This document shows, in pieces, positions 48,401-56,900 of a DNA stretch of 64,000 nt (the first letter of the stretch is position 1; the number at the start of each line of letters is the position of its first letter). The DNA is from Phalacrocorax aristotelis. Lineage: Eukaryota; Chordata; Aves; Suliformes; Phalacrocoracidae. The DNA lies in contig NC_134281.1 in NCBI RefSeq assembly GCF_949628215.1, positions 41,152,512-41,216,511 of the forward strand. The letters run 5' to 3'. The notes under the pieces are model-generated. The model saw only the letters and a list, made by a program, of their open reading frames with translations, ran no database searches and was not told the DNA's origin. The translations under genes and the position numbers were made by a program.

Positions 48401-51400
48401 TTTTGCTGCTAGTCTCATCTGTCCCCTCCTCCACCACTGCCCCAGATTCCTGGTAGAGTTAGATTCCCTACAAGGCTGAGCAGAGATATCTTGAAGTGTT
48501 ATTCTGTAAAAATAAACAGCAAAACATGTGCAGGGTAGAACTGCAGGACAACAGCAGCAGAACAGGCTCCTACCATTTGATAATGCCATTGCTGATACCC
48601 CCAAACCCAGATTTCACTCATCCTGAAGCTTTAAAACACATAGTGGAGGCATGCAAGCAGAGGTCTGCTTTAGCAAGCATAATCCGCAAGAAAAGAGGTT
48701 AAAGCCTATGGAAATGACTTCAGCGTGGCCAAAGGGAAGTTTAAGATCAAGCCGTAAAGATGTTTGGACTCTCTAAGGGCACAGGGAAACAGGAAACACA
48801 CTATGAGCCAAGGAGTCTAATGCAAGATAAGGGCTCATCAGATCACAAATCCCATGAGATTATAAACCAGTATTATCCCTCACCCCAAAACCAGCACAGT
48901 TTGGCTATTTTGCAATAAGCATATTAATGATGAGACTGCTCAAGACAAAACCCAGTTCTTCAGCCAGACGGGAAAGCTGGATTCACCGGAGACAAGTTGA
49001 GGGCTGACTAACCAGAGGGGAAACATGGCCACTGGGAGCTCCCCCAGAGCACAACCAGCTTCAAAACACAGGGGGAAAGCCAGAGTATTTCTCTCCTAAG
49101 CAGGAAATTAGCATAAGACACAGACACAGCTGCAGTTTGTATTACTGCCTCTATAAGGAATACTAGGCAAGGTTGGGAGAGGATGGTCTACCAGAGGTAA
49201 GCACAGAAAGAGTTTCCAGCTTTCAGGAGGCAAGGAGAGGCAGCACAGGGCAGCTGCCAAAGCCACTGCTCCCCAGTCAATATCTGCCCCTTCCATCATA
49301 AGGACCAGTTCAGTGCACTAAGTGTTCAACACAGACCCATCTTGTGGTGCAGACATCCCAAGCATTAATATATCATGAATAATTTATTCAAGTGAGGGAG
49401 TAGTTGGGACATTTTTGTTGTTGTTTGCGGGGTTTTGTTGGTTTGTTTGGGGTTTTTACTGCAACTTTCCAGCAATTAGCAGGCACTGCACCTATTCGGG
49501 CCTTTTGCCTGGAATAGGTAGAAACTGCCTCAAGACTCAAAGTTGCATTACTACCTGCCCAAGAACTTCTTGGCAGCTTCACCTCTAACAGAAGGGTCGC
49601 CTCCTGTTGTTCTGCCCCTCTCACTCCCAAGAGCTAACAGCACCTTTTTCAGATGAAGTTAGGCAGGGAAAACAAAATCATTATAATCTTACAAGGGGCT
49701 CTTACTCTCTAGACATTTGGAGGAAGGAGAGGAGATAGGAAGAACCAAGAAGCTCCTACTCAAAGCACCTCCTTTAAGAATATGTTCGGTTCATACCTTA
49801 AGGAAGCACTGGTACAGGGAGATTTCTGTGTATTTCTGCTGCTGTTGGGCAACACACCACCAGGCTGGCTCATTGCCTCCCTCCTCAAGTACTGCTCCAG
49901 CTCCCACAAGAAGTCATGGTCCCTTTCTCTGTGTGGGCTGAGACAGGGTCCCTGACTTCCCCTGGAAAGCACTCGGAGCCACTGGCAGCATGTAGCACAC
50001 TGTAGGGTAGAGAAGCTCAAGAGCTTCTGTTTGTGCTCTTCTGTGATAAAATTCCAGAGCTAATATTGTACAAGCCCAAGGCTTTTTATTTGAAGGTTCA
50101 TTTGAGACTGCCTAAATATAAACTTCATGGAAACTTGAAGAATTAAGATATTTCTGCTTTTGCTTGAGAAATAGTAACTAAAGAACGCTGCTTGCACCAT
50201 CAGCTAAGCAATATGGAAAATTTCCAAAGAGGTGGTTTTGATTTGTTTTTTTTAAAATAGTAGTGATGTTGAGGAAGGAAAAGAAAAAAATCGCCCCCAG
50301 CAGTGTGCCAGATTTGTTTCATTTGTTATATATTTTCCCGTATGAAGCTCGTACTACAGTGAACAAAATGCACGAGGCTGGAATACTGAACTACTAGCAC
50401 AAGCCATGAAATTGGTCTTTGAAGTTGACTGACATTCTCTCTGCTTCTCCTCCCTGTCAAAACAGCAAAAAAAGAAAAGCACTACTGCCAACACCAAACC
50501 ATTCAAGTGTCCCAAAAACACCAACTAAACAAAAGAGTTATTAAACCGAACCTCCCCATTTGAAAATGCAGCTAGAAGAGAATACAAGACAACATTGTCA
50601 GCAACAGTCTTTGTCCCTGTGCCAGTGGCATGGAGATGTCTCTCTTCTGACTCAGTGAAAAGGAATCACCAGAGTACAAGAGATTATGTTTGCAAGTGTA
50701 AAACAGCTCAAGAAATCTCAGCTTCAACACTTCCAATTTATTTGAAACACTTTTCTTTTGCGGTTACTCTGCCTGAGGAAGCACGTAGCACAAACAAGTC
50801 TATCCCAAGTGTTTAAAAGCTATTCTGTAGATTGGCTAGTTTATAAACACCACAGAAGACCATAGAAAGTTTTTTCCTTTTGTAACACGTATCCTTGCTG
50901 TTACTTTTATATCTTATTTCCTAGAACCTCTTCTTCTTTCAATGCTCAGCCAGCTGCTAAAAAAGCATTATTGAATGCCACAGCAAAACACTAAATTGCT
51001 TCTTCACTGCCTGCTTCTCATCTTGTGAGCACTTTCTGCAATTTAAAAATAAAGAGACAAAAGGAGCACTACATAGATGCTCTTCATGGAATTTGTTTTT
51101 TGAACTCACAATGTTTTGTGCCCTTTTCTCCTCTTCCTTCCATCCTCCAACTTCCAACCCAAGCCCAGCACACTTTCTGGAGGAAATGGCAGTTATGTTA
51201 ATGTATAGGTCCCATTACAGTTATGCACTATGATCATGCTACTACACTGCATCTAGCATATTCCACAGGAGTTGTTTAAAACATTACATCAGGAGCTGAA
51301 CATTCAGCAGTTAAGGGCACGTGCTGAAGTTGCACAGAGCTTTAATGCCCACTCGAGGCATCACAGAACTTAAGCATAACCCTGTATGAACAGACCACAC

Positions 51401-54400
51401 CGTGAGTTCTAAATCTGAGATTAAAACCACACACTGACCAATACTTCATTCTGACTGGTTTAAATTTGGCAAAGTTTAAAGCAACCAAAGACAAGGTCAT
51501 CACACAAGCATCACCAGATTCCAGTGGTAACTGATACAACCGCTCTACCTGAAATAATGTTTTTGCTCTTGACTCCTTTGAGCTAAACTCAAGCTAACAG
51601 GGAGACACTCAGCATCACTGTGGGTAGGAGTTTCCATCTGTGCTGCCTGTGAGCACACAGGTACTCCAGCTACACTTTGAGCAACTTTAATTCTCACTAC
51701 TTCAGTTAAAGAGCTCATGTTAGTGCTCCTCCACGTGGCATGGGTGATGGTGGCAGAAGAATTTTAAACTATCTGACCCAAGAAGTGTTCACCAGTAACA
51801 GAGACTTTGAAAATCATCTCTTCCCAGGCTCAGCCACTGAACATAGCCTGGCCAGACCCTCCATCCCAGTGCTTGCACCCCCAGCATGCTAGCACAGAGG
51901 CATGGTAGGGTCAAAAAGCCCCTCAGGAGGCCCTCTGTACCAGCTCTCTTTCGAACCATGATTGGATTCTGCCTTCCAACAGCAACTCCGTCCCGCACAC
52001 ACAATGCTCCTGGTTCATGGCTTTTTTTCTTTTGACACTAAGCAATACCAGTCCAAAAAAATATTAAGCCAATAATAGTACTCAGAAGTTACAGCATAGC
52101 CATAACTACTGATTATTTTCATTGCAAAAAGCTGTTTATGAGATTGCAAGCCCACATTAAGGGGTGATACTCTAAGATCTAATCCTTTGATTTAGTTTTT
52201 TTCTAATAGAAAAACTCAAGAGGAGCCCACTTTATTAACTCATATGTGTTAGTGTCATTGCAGCAATAGCAAATACAGCCATGCTAGCTCAACCAATGGC
52301 AATTCACCCCAGAATTGCCAGCACTTTGCCAGCACAAATCCTCACTCATCTAACTTCTATAATTGCTTAATATACATATACATGCACATCTTCCAGGTGC
52401 AAAGGCCATTTTTCTATGCCTTGAGTGCACTACCCTGATGCAGGTGAAAAGTAATACCTAGGGAAAGAAAAGGAACATTTGATTCTCCAACTATTCAACT
52501 TCATCAAAGATGCTATTTAACTGCACCCAGAGATGTTTGGCTGAAGTGCAGTGATAACACTGCCAGACAGGGAAACGAAGGCGCTGCACTCAGTATCCCG
52601 AATTGCCTGGTGACAGTGAGCTGTACCTCAGGACTGTTTCAGTCCTCAACTGCAAACAGCCATTTTGGTAACTCAGGCAGCAGCTGTTCCACCACACATG
52701 AAACGATTATTTAAAACCAGGAAAAGAAAAAAAGAAAAACTGAAAAATTAGGGAGGTCAGGTGTGAGGGAAGTACAAAATGGGCTCTGATTTGGCCAGGG
52801 CACCTCAGGGATTTCACTTTCAGGGTCTGCCACTTAATTACGCAGAAGAAAGGCTCCCCTGCCTAGGGGGGATAGAGTGGGAGAGTACCCTAGGAAGGGA
52901 TAGGGTGTAACCTCAGCAAGTTCACTGACCATGCCAAGCTGGGAGGAGCGGCTGATACACCATAAGGCTGTGCTGCCATTCAGCGAGACCTGGACAGGCT
53001 GGAGAGCTGGGCCGAGGAGAACCTCATGAGATTCAACAAGAGCAAGTGCAAGGTCCTGCCCCTGGGGAGGAACAACCCCATGCACCAGTACAGGTTGGGG
53101 GCTGACCTGCTGGAAAGTGGCTCTACTGTGAATGACCTGGGAGTGCTGGTGGACAGCAGGCTGACCCTGAGCCAGCCGTGTGCCCTTGTGGCCAAGGCAG
53201 CCAACAATATCCTGGGGTGCATTAAAAGGAGTGTGGCCAGCAGGTCAAGGAAGGTTATCCTCCCCCTCTACTCTGCCCTAGTGAGACCATATCTGGAGTA
53301 CTGCATCCAGTTCAAGAAAGACAGGGAACTACTAGAGACAGTCCAGAGGAGAACTACCAAGATGATCAGGGGCATCTGTCTTATGAGGAAAGGCTGAAAG
53401 ACCTGGGTCTGTTTAGCATGGAGAAGAGAAGACTGAGGGGGGACCTTGCCAATACTTATAAATACCTGAAGGATGGGTGGTCAAGAGGATGGGACTAGAC
53501 TCTTTTCAATAGTGCCCAACAACAGGACAAGGGGGAATGGGCACAAGTTGGAACACAGGAAGTTCCACCTCAATATGAGACAAAACTTCTTTCCTGTGAG
53601 GGTGACAGAGCAGTGGAACAGGCTGCCCAGGGAGGTTGTGGGGTCTCCTTCCCTGGAGACATTGAAAACCCACACAGACACATTCCTGTGCCCCCTGCTC
53701 TAGGTGTCCCTGCTGAAGCAGGGGGGTTGGCCAAGATGATCTCCAGAGGTCCCTTCCAACCCCTACCATTCTGTGATTCTGTGCCACCAAAAACCAGCAG
53801 CATATATCCCTTGCACTGTAATGTGTCACCAATTTATCTCACCTTTCTTCCCAAGGAATTTGGGTCTCTTCCCAACTGAAATATGCTCTACCACTGCCCA
53901 TCTTGGGAATTTAGACTTTGACATCATTAGTGAGATTAGACATCATTAGCCTCAAGTATTTATAACATGGATATATTCTCTATTTAAAAAAATAAAACAC
54001 AGAAGATGGGTGGTGGTTTTTTCCTTGCTCCTATTAAGCCAAAACCCCAGCCACCTTATTTTCCTGTCTTTCTCTTACACTGGTCCCTGATTCCCCCTCC
54101 ATAACTATCCATCTTCACACTGTGTTAAAGAAAAATCACATCCCACAATTCACCAACAGCTGCAATTACCAAATCACTAAAAATCACAAGCACACCTGAG
54201 GGGTGGATACAATTAATGAGCAGCTTCAATTACCAAATCACTAGAAATCACAAGCACACCTGAAGGGCAGATACAGTTCTTTAAGCTTTTAGAATTTCAT
54301 ACTTGGCAAAGAAAAAAGTCTTTGCAATGAGCTGATAAAAATCACAGCTTTATCAGCATAAAGTGTACAAATGAACAAGGCATATGTAAGTAAGCACTTC

Positions 54401-56535
54401 AGGTTTAGGACAGAGCATCACATTCCATACAGCTTTTTTGAACTTCACATGAAGATTTAGAAGCACCCACCAAAAAAGCCCTTATTAAACAGATAAGGTA
54501 CTAAAAAAAATTCCCATAAACTCAATTCAAGGGCCATATTAAGGCCTGAGGTTTGTTACTGCTGAAGTGTCAGATGTGTCAGTGTTTACAGAGCCTGTAA
54601 AATTTAGGCAGTGAGAGTACCAAAGTGAACCAAAGGAAGCAAATTCTGGTTAACACAGATCTCTTAACCATTAGCTTCCAAATCCCAGAGACAGCCCTTG
54701 AGCAAACCCGTGTGTTTAAGGGAAGAACATCCTAGAAACTGATAGAGGGCATTAACACGATTGATGCTTACAAGTGTCTTCAGGGTCAGTACCTGAATAT
54801 TGCACAAAACCTGTAAATAAAGGTACTGTCTAGCTATCTATGAGCACTTTATTTTTTTTCCTTGCTCGGCAGGGAGTGGAATGGCTTGAAGAAACAGAAC
54901 AGAATGATTGTAACAGCAACACTCAAATAATACACTGAGCTGACGCTAGACAAAAGCCACGATTTGACACGAGCTGCAGCATGCTCCCACACCTGGCTGG
55001 ATGCAAATGCCACCTTCCACAACACTAATGCCTTTGGTTCTTAAAGTTCTAGGAAACTCATTCAGGTAATTACTTTAATGATAGATATTAAACTGACGTG
55101 CAATATATAACCATCTCAGCAGATGCCAATCTAAGAATCCAAATAACTGTAACACAGCAGCCTACTGTAAGAATCTACTGACACATACTAGGATTACAAT
55201 CAACAGTAGCAGAGATATCATAGCAGCAAATTCAAATATTTATAGAGTTCAGAGGTTAAAAAAAAAAAAAGAGTTAAAAAACAAAGCCGACCCCCAAAAT
55301 AACTATTGAAAGCAAATTCAAATGGCAAGGTTGAAGAGGAAGGCATGACTCTCATTACATCAGAGAAAATGAGGAAAAAAATTCAAGGTAACACTCTCCC
55401 CGCCCAAGTCCAAACATAGGTCATTAGGGTTTTTTTTCCCCCTTGAGAAGAGGTTACTATATCAAAATAAAGATAATGTATTTTAAGTACTTGCTGTTTT
55501 GGGCCCACCCCTTTCTTTACAGTGCAGGTATTACTGCAAGATCCCCCTGTTACCGTGGGCAGACATAAAATTCGGTCCCCCTCAACTAAACAGGGTATTT
55601 CCCTGGGCAAGTTTGATCTTTAGAAGTTCTCTGCAAAGGCTGTAGGCGTTCATTGCAATGGCCACATCTAACCAACCAGAACCAGTTCATTTCAAGAGAT
55701 CACATAAGAGCCATCAGATGAGTACTCGATTACTGGTGATCCAGGCAAATTTGAACCTGTGATTTAGAGGTGAAGAGCTCTCTATCCCATCACCAGTCAT
55801 AAAGACCATCTGGTCCCCTACTTCCTGATTAAAAAAAAAAAATGGTGCACGCAGTGCATCATCTATCAGAATTAATCCAACTCAGTTTGATGAGTGCTTT
55901 TTAGAGGAGGGGAAAAAATAAGTAACAATGATTCCATGAAATAAGTCAGTTGGGGAAAGATCCCAAAACACTCCATCCATTTTAGCTTTAGAGCAATCTT
56001 TTCCTCATCGTAGCTGAAAACAGCAGCCAACCGTGAGGACTTATTAGCCACTGATTTCTGCAGTGCTCCCCACCCGGCTCCCCCAGCCTCGGGTGGATTT
56101 CCTTCATCCCACTGCCCTCCCCACCGCCCGCGCTTGGACAAAGGGCCGCTATTGTCCCCGGCTATAAAGGCTCCTCATCCCCACGCAAGTACCACAACAA
56201 CAGCAACTCCACCATTGCGCAGCAGACCCTCCACGGCAGATACACCCCGACTCCCCCAGCCCACCCCCCTTCCCCACGCGCGTCGTGGGGACCCCCATGG
56301 AGGCCGCGGGCCCACCCCTACCTGAGCTGTCCATGGTGCTGCCGCCCTCGGCGCGCTGCTGCTGCTGCTGCTGCTGGTGCGGGTGGTGCCGCGCCGGGCT
56401 CCGGCCGCCCGCCGCCCCCGCCGCCGCCCCGGCGCCCCCGGGCTTGCCCCCGCCGTCAGCGCTGCTGTCCACCAGCTGCAAAGATTCATAGCCGTCACTG
56501 CCAGGCTTTTTCCGGTAGCTCCCGAGCAGGCTCAT
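18376..56535 (-). CDS. DNAJC6: DNAJC6: neuronal auxilin (J-domain co-chaperone for clathrin uncoating), 19 coding exons
   Basis: Nineteen - strand exons with GT/AG borders and matching phases join to 2979 bases, 992 aa plus stop; the human long isoform is of similar length. Auxilin recruits Hsc70 to clathrin-coated vesicles after fission and stimulates uncoating, mainly at nerve terminals. Residues 1-71 are a Gly/Ala-rich N terminus with seven Gln. About 118-285 is a PTEN-like phosphatase domain with an incomplete catalytic loop (HCMDGRAAS, Arg missing). About 290-430 is C2-like. About 430-870 is disordered, with DPF motifs at 650, 676, 692 and 751 and several DLL motifs that bind AP2 and clathrin. 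The J domain occupies about 900-992 with HPD at 956-958. The start at 56535 ([10 protein letters not shown]) matches the mammalian long isoform. All coding exons appear to be in the window and intact. The paralogue GAK is excluded by the lack of a kinase domain. Confidence 0.96.
19382..19558 (-). CDS. DNAJC6: DNAJC6 exon 18 (J domain with HPD)
   Basis: This 59-codon exon in phase 0 contains [20 protein letters not shown] followed by HPDK. HPD is the Hsp70-activating loop. Confidence 0.96.
21233..21378 (-). CDS. DNAJC6: DNAJC6 exon 17
   Basis: This exon encodes [20 protein letters not shown] and the helix [20 protein letters not shown] leading into the J domain. The donor is GTAAGC. Confidence 0.96.
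21747..22007 (-). CDS. DNAJC6: DNAJC6 exon 16
   Basis: This 261-base symmetric phase-1 exon encodes a Gly/Pro/Gln-rich disordered segment with [18 protein letters not shown] and [12 protein letters not shown]. The acceptor is CTGCAG and the donor is GTAAGC. Confidence 0.94.
23528..23544. repeat. T17 tract (A17 in the DNAJC6 pre-mRNA) just after exon 15
   Basis: Seventeen consecutive T on the + strand, 17 bases downstream of the exon 15 donor in gene direction. It could be the A tail of an old retroposed fragment, but I see no body. Confidence 0.8.
23562..23696 (-). CDS. DNAJC6: DNAJC6 exon 15
   Basis: This exon encodes [11 protein letters not shown] and [11 protein letters not shown], the last being an AP2-binding DPF motif. 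Two in-frame donors nine bases apart are possible: after 23562 (CAG|GTTTGC, used here) or after 23571 (CAA|GTTTAG), so three residues are uncertain. A T20 tract precedes and an A17 tract follows it on the transcribed strand. Confidence 0.88.
23710..23729. repeat. A20 tract (T20 in the DNAJC6 pre-mRNA) just before exon 15
   Basis: Twenty consecutive A on the + strand end 13 bases upstream of exon 15 in gene direction, so in the transcript it is a long U-tract next to the acceptor. Confidence 0.85.
24439..24507 (-). CDS. DNAJC6: DNAJC6 exon 14
   Basis: This 69-base phase-1 exon encodes [20 protein letters not shown]. The acceptor CTTAG is chosen over the nearby TTCTAG because only the former keeps the frame. 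Confidence 0.88.
25770..25922 (-). CDS. DNAJC6: DNAJC6 exon 13
   Basis: This phase-1 exon has three DPF motifs (FDPFGS, GDPFLQ, SDPFHM) and PDLLGSF, the AP2/clathrin-binding part of auxilin. The acceptor is TTACAG and the donor is GTAAGA. Confidence 0.94.
28035..28481 (-). CDS. DNAJC6: DNAJC6 exon 12
   Basis: The largest coding exon (447 bases, phase 1) has an acidic [25 protein letters not shown] and [10 protein letters not shown], which resemble clathrin-box and adaptor-binding motifs. The acceptor is GTTTAG and the donor is GTAATA. Confidence 0.95.
29352..29432 (-). CDS. DNAJC6: DNAJC6 exon 11
   Basis: This 81-base phase-1 exon encodes [20 protein letters not shown], in the position of the mammalian segment ending in the aromatic FFASLCW. 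It appears divergent. The acceptor is CTGCAG and the donor is GTATGC. Confidence 0.85.
29529..29722 (-). CDS. DNAJC6: DNAJC6 exon 10
   Basis: This exon encodes the end of the C2-like domain, with [18 protein letters not shown] and the conserved [20 protein letters not shown]. The acceptor is TTTAG and the donor is GTAAGA. Confidence 0.95.
29904..29983 (-). CDS. DNAJC6: DNAJC6 exon 9
   Basis: This exon encodes [20 protein letters not shown], a C2-like strand pair. The acceptor is a strong TTTTTTTTCAG and the donor is GTGAGT. Confidence 0.95.
31599..31716 (-). CDS. DNAJC6: DNAJC6 exon 8
   Basis: This exon encodes [20 protein letters not shown] and [19 protein letters not shown] of the C2-like domain. 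The acceptor is CTCAAAG and the donor is GTAGGA. A long + strand frame (31328-31909) overlaps it by chance. Confidence 0.92.
32116..32310 (-). CDS. DNAJC6: DNAJC6 exon 7
   Basis: This exon joins the phosphatase-like and C2-like domains: [13 protein letters not shown], then [20 protein letters not shown]. The acceptor is CTGCAG and the donor is GTGAGT. Confidence 0.95.
33119..33340 (-). mobile_element. CR1 retrotransposon, short 3' fragment
   Basis: The + strand reads AGAATGATTCAGGTTGGAAG then GAGACCTCTGAAGATCA, the reverse complement of the typical CR1 3' end. About 220 bases remain, 5' truncated as most CR1 copies are. It lies in DNAJC6 intron 6 in the same orientation as the gene. Confidence 0.88.
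33466..33599 (-). CDS. DNAJC6: DNAJC6 exon 6
   Basis: This exon encodes [20 protein letters not shown] and NTKRPGI...PSHRR, the C-terminal half of the PTEN-like domain. With the end of exon 5 it forms the degenerate catalytic loop. The donor GTAGAG is weak. A CR1 fragment starts about 125 bases downstream in the intron. Confidence 0.93.
35717..35839 (-). CDS. DNAJC6: DNAJC6 exon 5
   Basis: This 41-codon phase-0 exon encodes [20 protein letters not shown] ... [11 protein letters not shown] of the PTEN-like domain. The acceptor is CTGCAG and the donor is GTAAGT. Confidence 0.96.
39917..40065 (-). CDS. DNAJC6: DNAJC6 exon 4
   Basis: This exon encodes [20 protein letters not shown], then [20 protein letters not shown], the first part of the PTEN-like domain. 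The acceptor is TTCCAG and the donor is GTGAGT. Confidence 0.95.
40162..40211 (-). CDS. DNAJC6: DNAJC6 exon 3
   Basis: A 50-base exon encoding [16 protein letters not shown]. The acceptor is CTTTTAG and the donor is GTAAGT. Its frame and sequence match the mammalian protein at this point. Confidence 0.93.
41106..41256 (-). CDS. DNAJC6: DNAJC6 exon 2
   Basis: This exon encodes [20 protein letters not shown], then [20 protein letters not shown]. It is common to the long and short mammalian isoforms, so an alternative first exon could splice in here; I did not find one. The acceptor is CTTGAAG and the donor is GTACAG. Confidence 0.94.
43557..43580 (+). repeat. G-rich run
   Basis: Four runs of three or more G within about 25 bases; a possible G-quadruplex on the strand opposite to DNAJC6 transcription. 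Confidence 0.6.
52890..53783 (+). mobile_element. CR1 retrotransposon, about 0.9 kb 3' part with degraded RT C terminus
   Basis: The + strand carries the familiar C-terminal end of the CR1 ORF2 reverse transcriptase ([48 protein letters not shown]), then [21 protein letters not shown] and WNRLPREVV. It ends with the CR1 3' motif CCATTCTGTGATTCTGTG. Compared with CR1 as I know it, several small deletions are present: about five residues after LEYCIQF, and a short frame-changing gap before the stop at 53395-53397. It is 5' truncated, not autonomous, and antisense to DNAJC6. Confidence 0.93.
54157..54284. repeat. Two-copy 64-bp tandem duplication
   Basis: Copies at 54157-54220 and 54221-54284 share CAATTACCAAATCACTA and ATCACAAGCACACCTGA with a few substitutions. 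Unrelated to CR1 as far as I can see. Confidence 0.85.
56322..56535 (-). CDS. DNAJC6: DNAJC6 exon 1 (long isoform start)
   Basis: This 214-base, very GC-rich exon encodes [20 protein letters not shown], then LVDSS, a Gly/Ala linker and Q54-Q60, ending MDSSG. The donor is GTAGGG. The frame stays open upstream to an ATG at 56706, but that extension is a low-complexity Pro-rich product of the CpG island, and the MSLL start matches the mammalian N terminus. Met68 at 56334 is a possible second start. Confidence 0.9.
56356..56376 (-). repeat. DNAJC6: (CAG)7 in DNAJC6 exon 1, polyglutamine 54-60
   Basis: Seven uninterrupted CAG codons in gene sense encode seven Gln within a His/Pro/Gln-rich stretch. 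Confidence 0.95.
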
Positions 56536-56900
56536 GGGCGAGCCGGGCGGAGAACCTCCTCTAACGCCGCGGGCAGGAGGGGAAGACAAGTGCTCCGGCC
56601 TCCCCGAAGGGAGGGGAGGGGAGGGGAAGGGCGGGGAGGGGCGGGGCGGGGCGGGGCAGGGCGGGGCGGGGCCGCCCCCTCCCGCCCCCCCGGGGCCCGG
56701 AAGCAATCGCGGAGGCCGCAGCCCGGGCGCCCGAGGTGGCCGCGTTGCAGGCCGCCGGTAGAAACATCTTCAAACCGATTAGGTGATGGGGTGCTGGAAA
56801 CGCGACAGAGGTCAGAGCGGTTTCGGCAGGGGAGGGACCTGTCCCGTGTCGTGTTCCGTTCCCCCCCCCCCCGGCTGATGCGAGCGAGCAGTTAGCAAAA
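56536..56900 (-). promoter_or_regulatory. DNAJC6 CpG-island promoter / 5' UTR with GC-box array
   Basis: This GC-rich block begins within exon 1 and extends upstream. Its + strand at 56607-56672 is a nearly continuous array of GGGGAGGGG and GGGGCGGGG units, that is, multiple Sp1-type GC boxes and G-quadruplex potential. A C-run follows near 56862-56873. No TATA box is evident. The transcription start cannot be placed exactly. Confidence 0.65.

Larger units (their letters stand above)
41257..56321 (-). other. DNAJC6 intron 1 (about 15 kb)
   Basis: It contains a CR1 copy at 52890-53783, a 64-bp tandem duplication at 54157-54284, a G-rich run at about 43557-43580 and short A/T homopolymers near 48377 and 55259. 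No additional coding exon is supported, and I did not find the alternative first exon used by the shorter mammalian isoform. Confidence 0.6.

Noticed and set aside
18361-56535. GAK instead of DNAJC6
   Set aside because: No kinase-domain exons, and the [11 protein letters not shown] terminus plus the adjacent LEPROT fit DNAJC6.
56377-56895. 172-codon + strand frame and the - strand N-terminal extension to 56706
   Set aside because: Both are open only because GC-rich DNA lacks stop codons; the repetitive Arg/Gly/Pro products are not credible.
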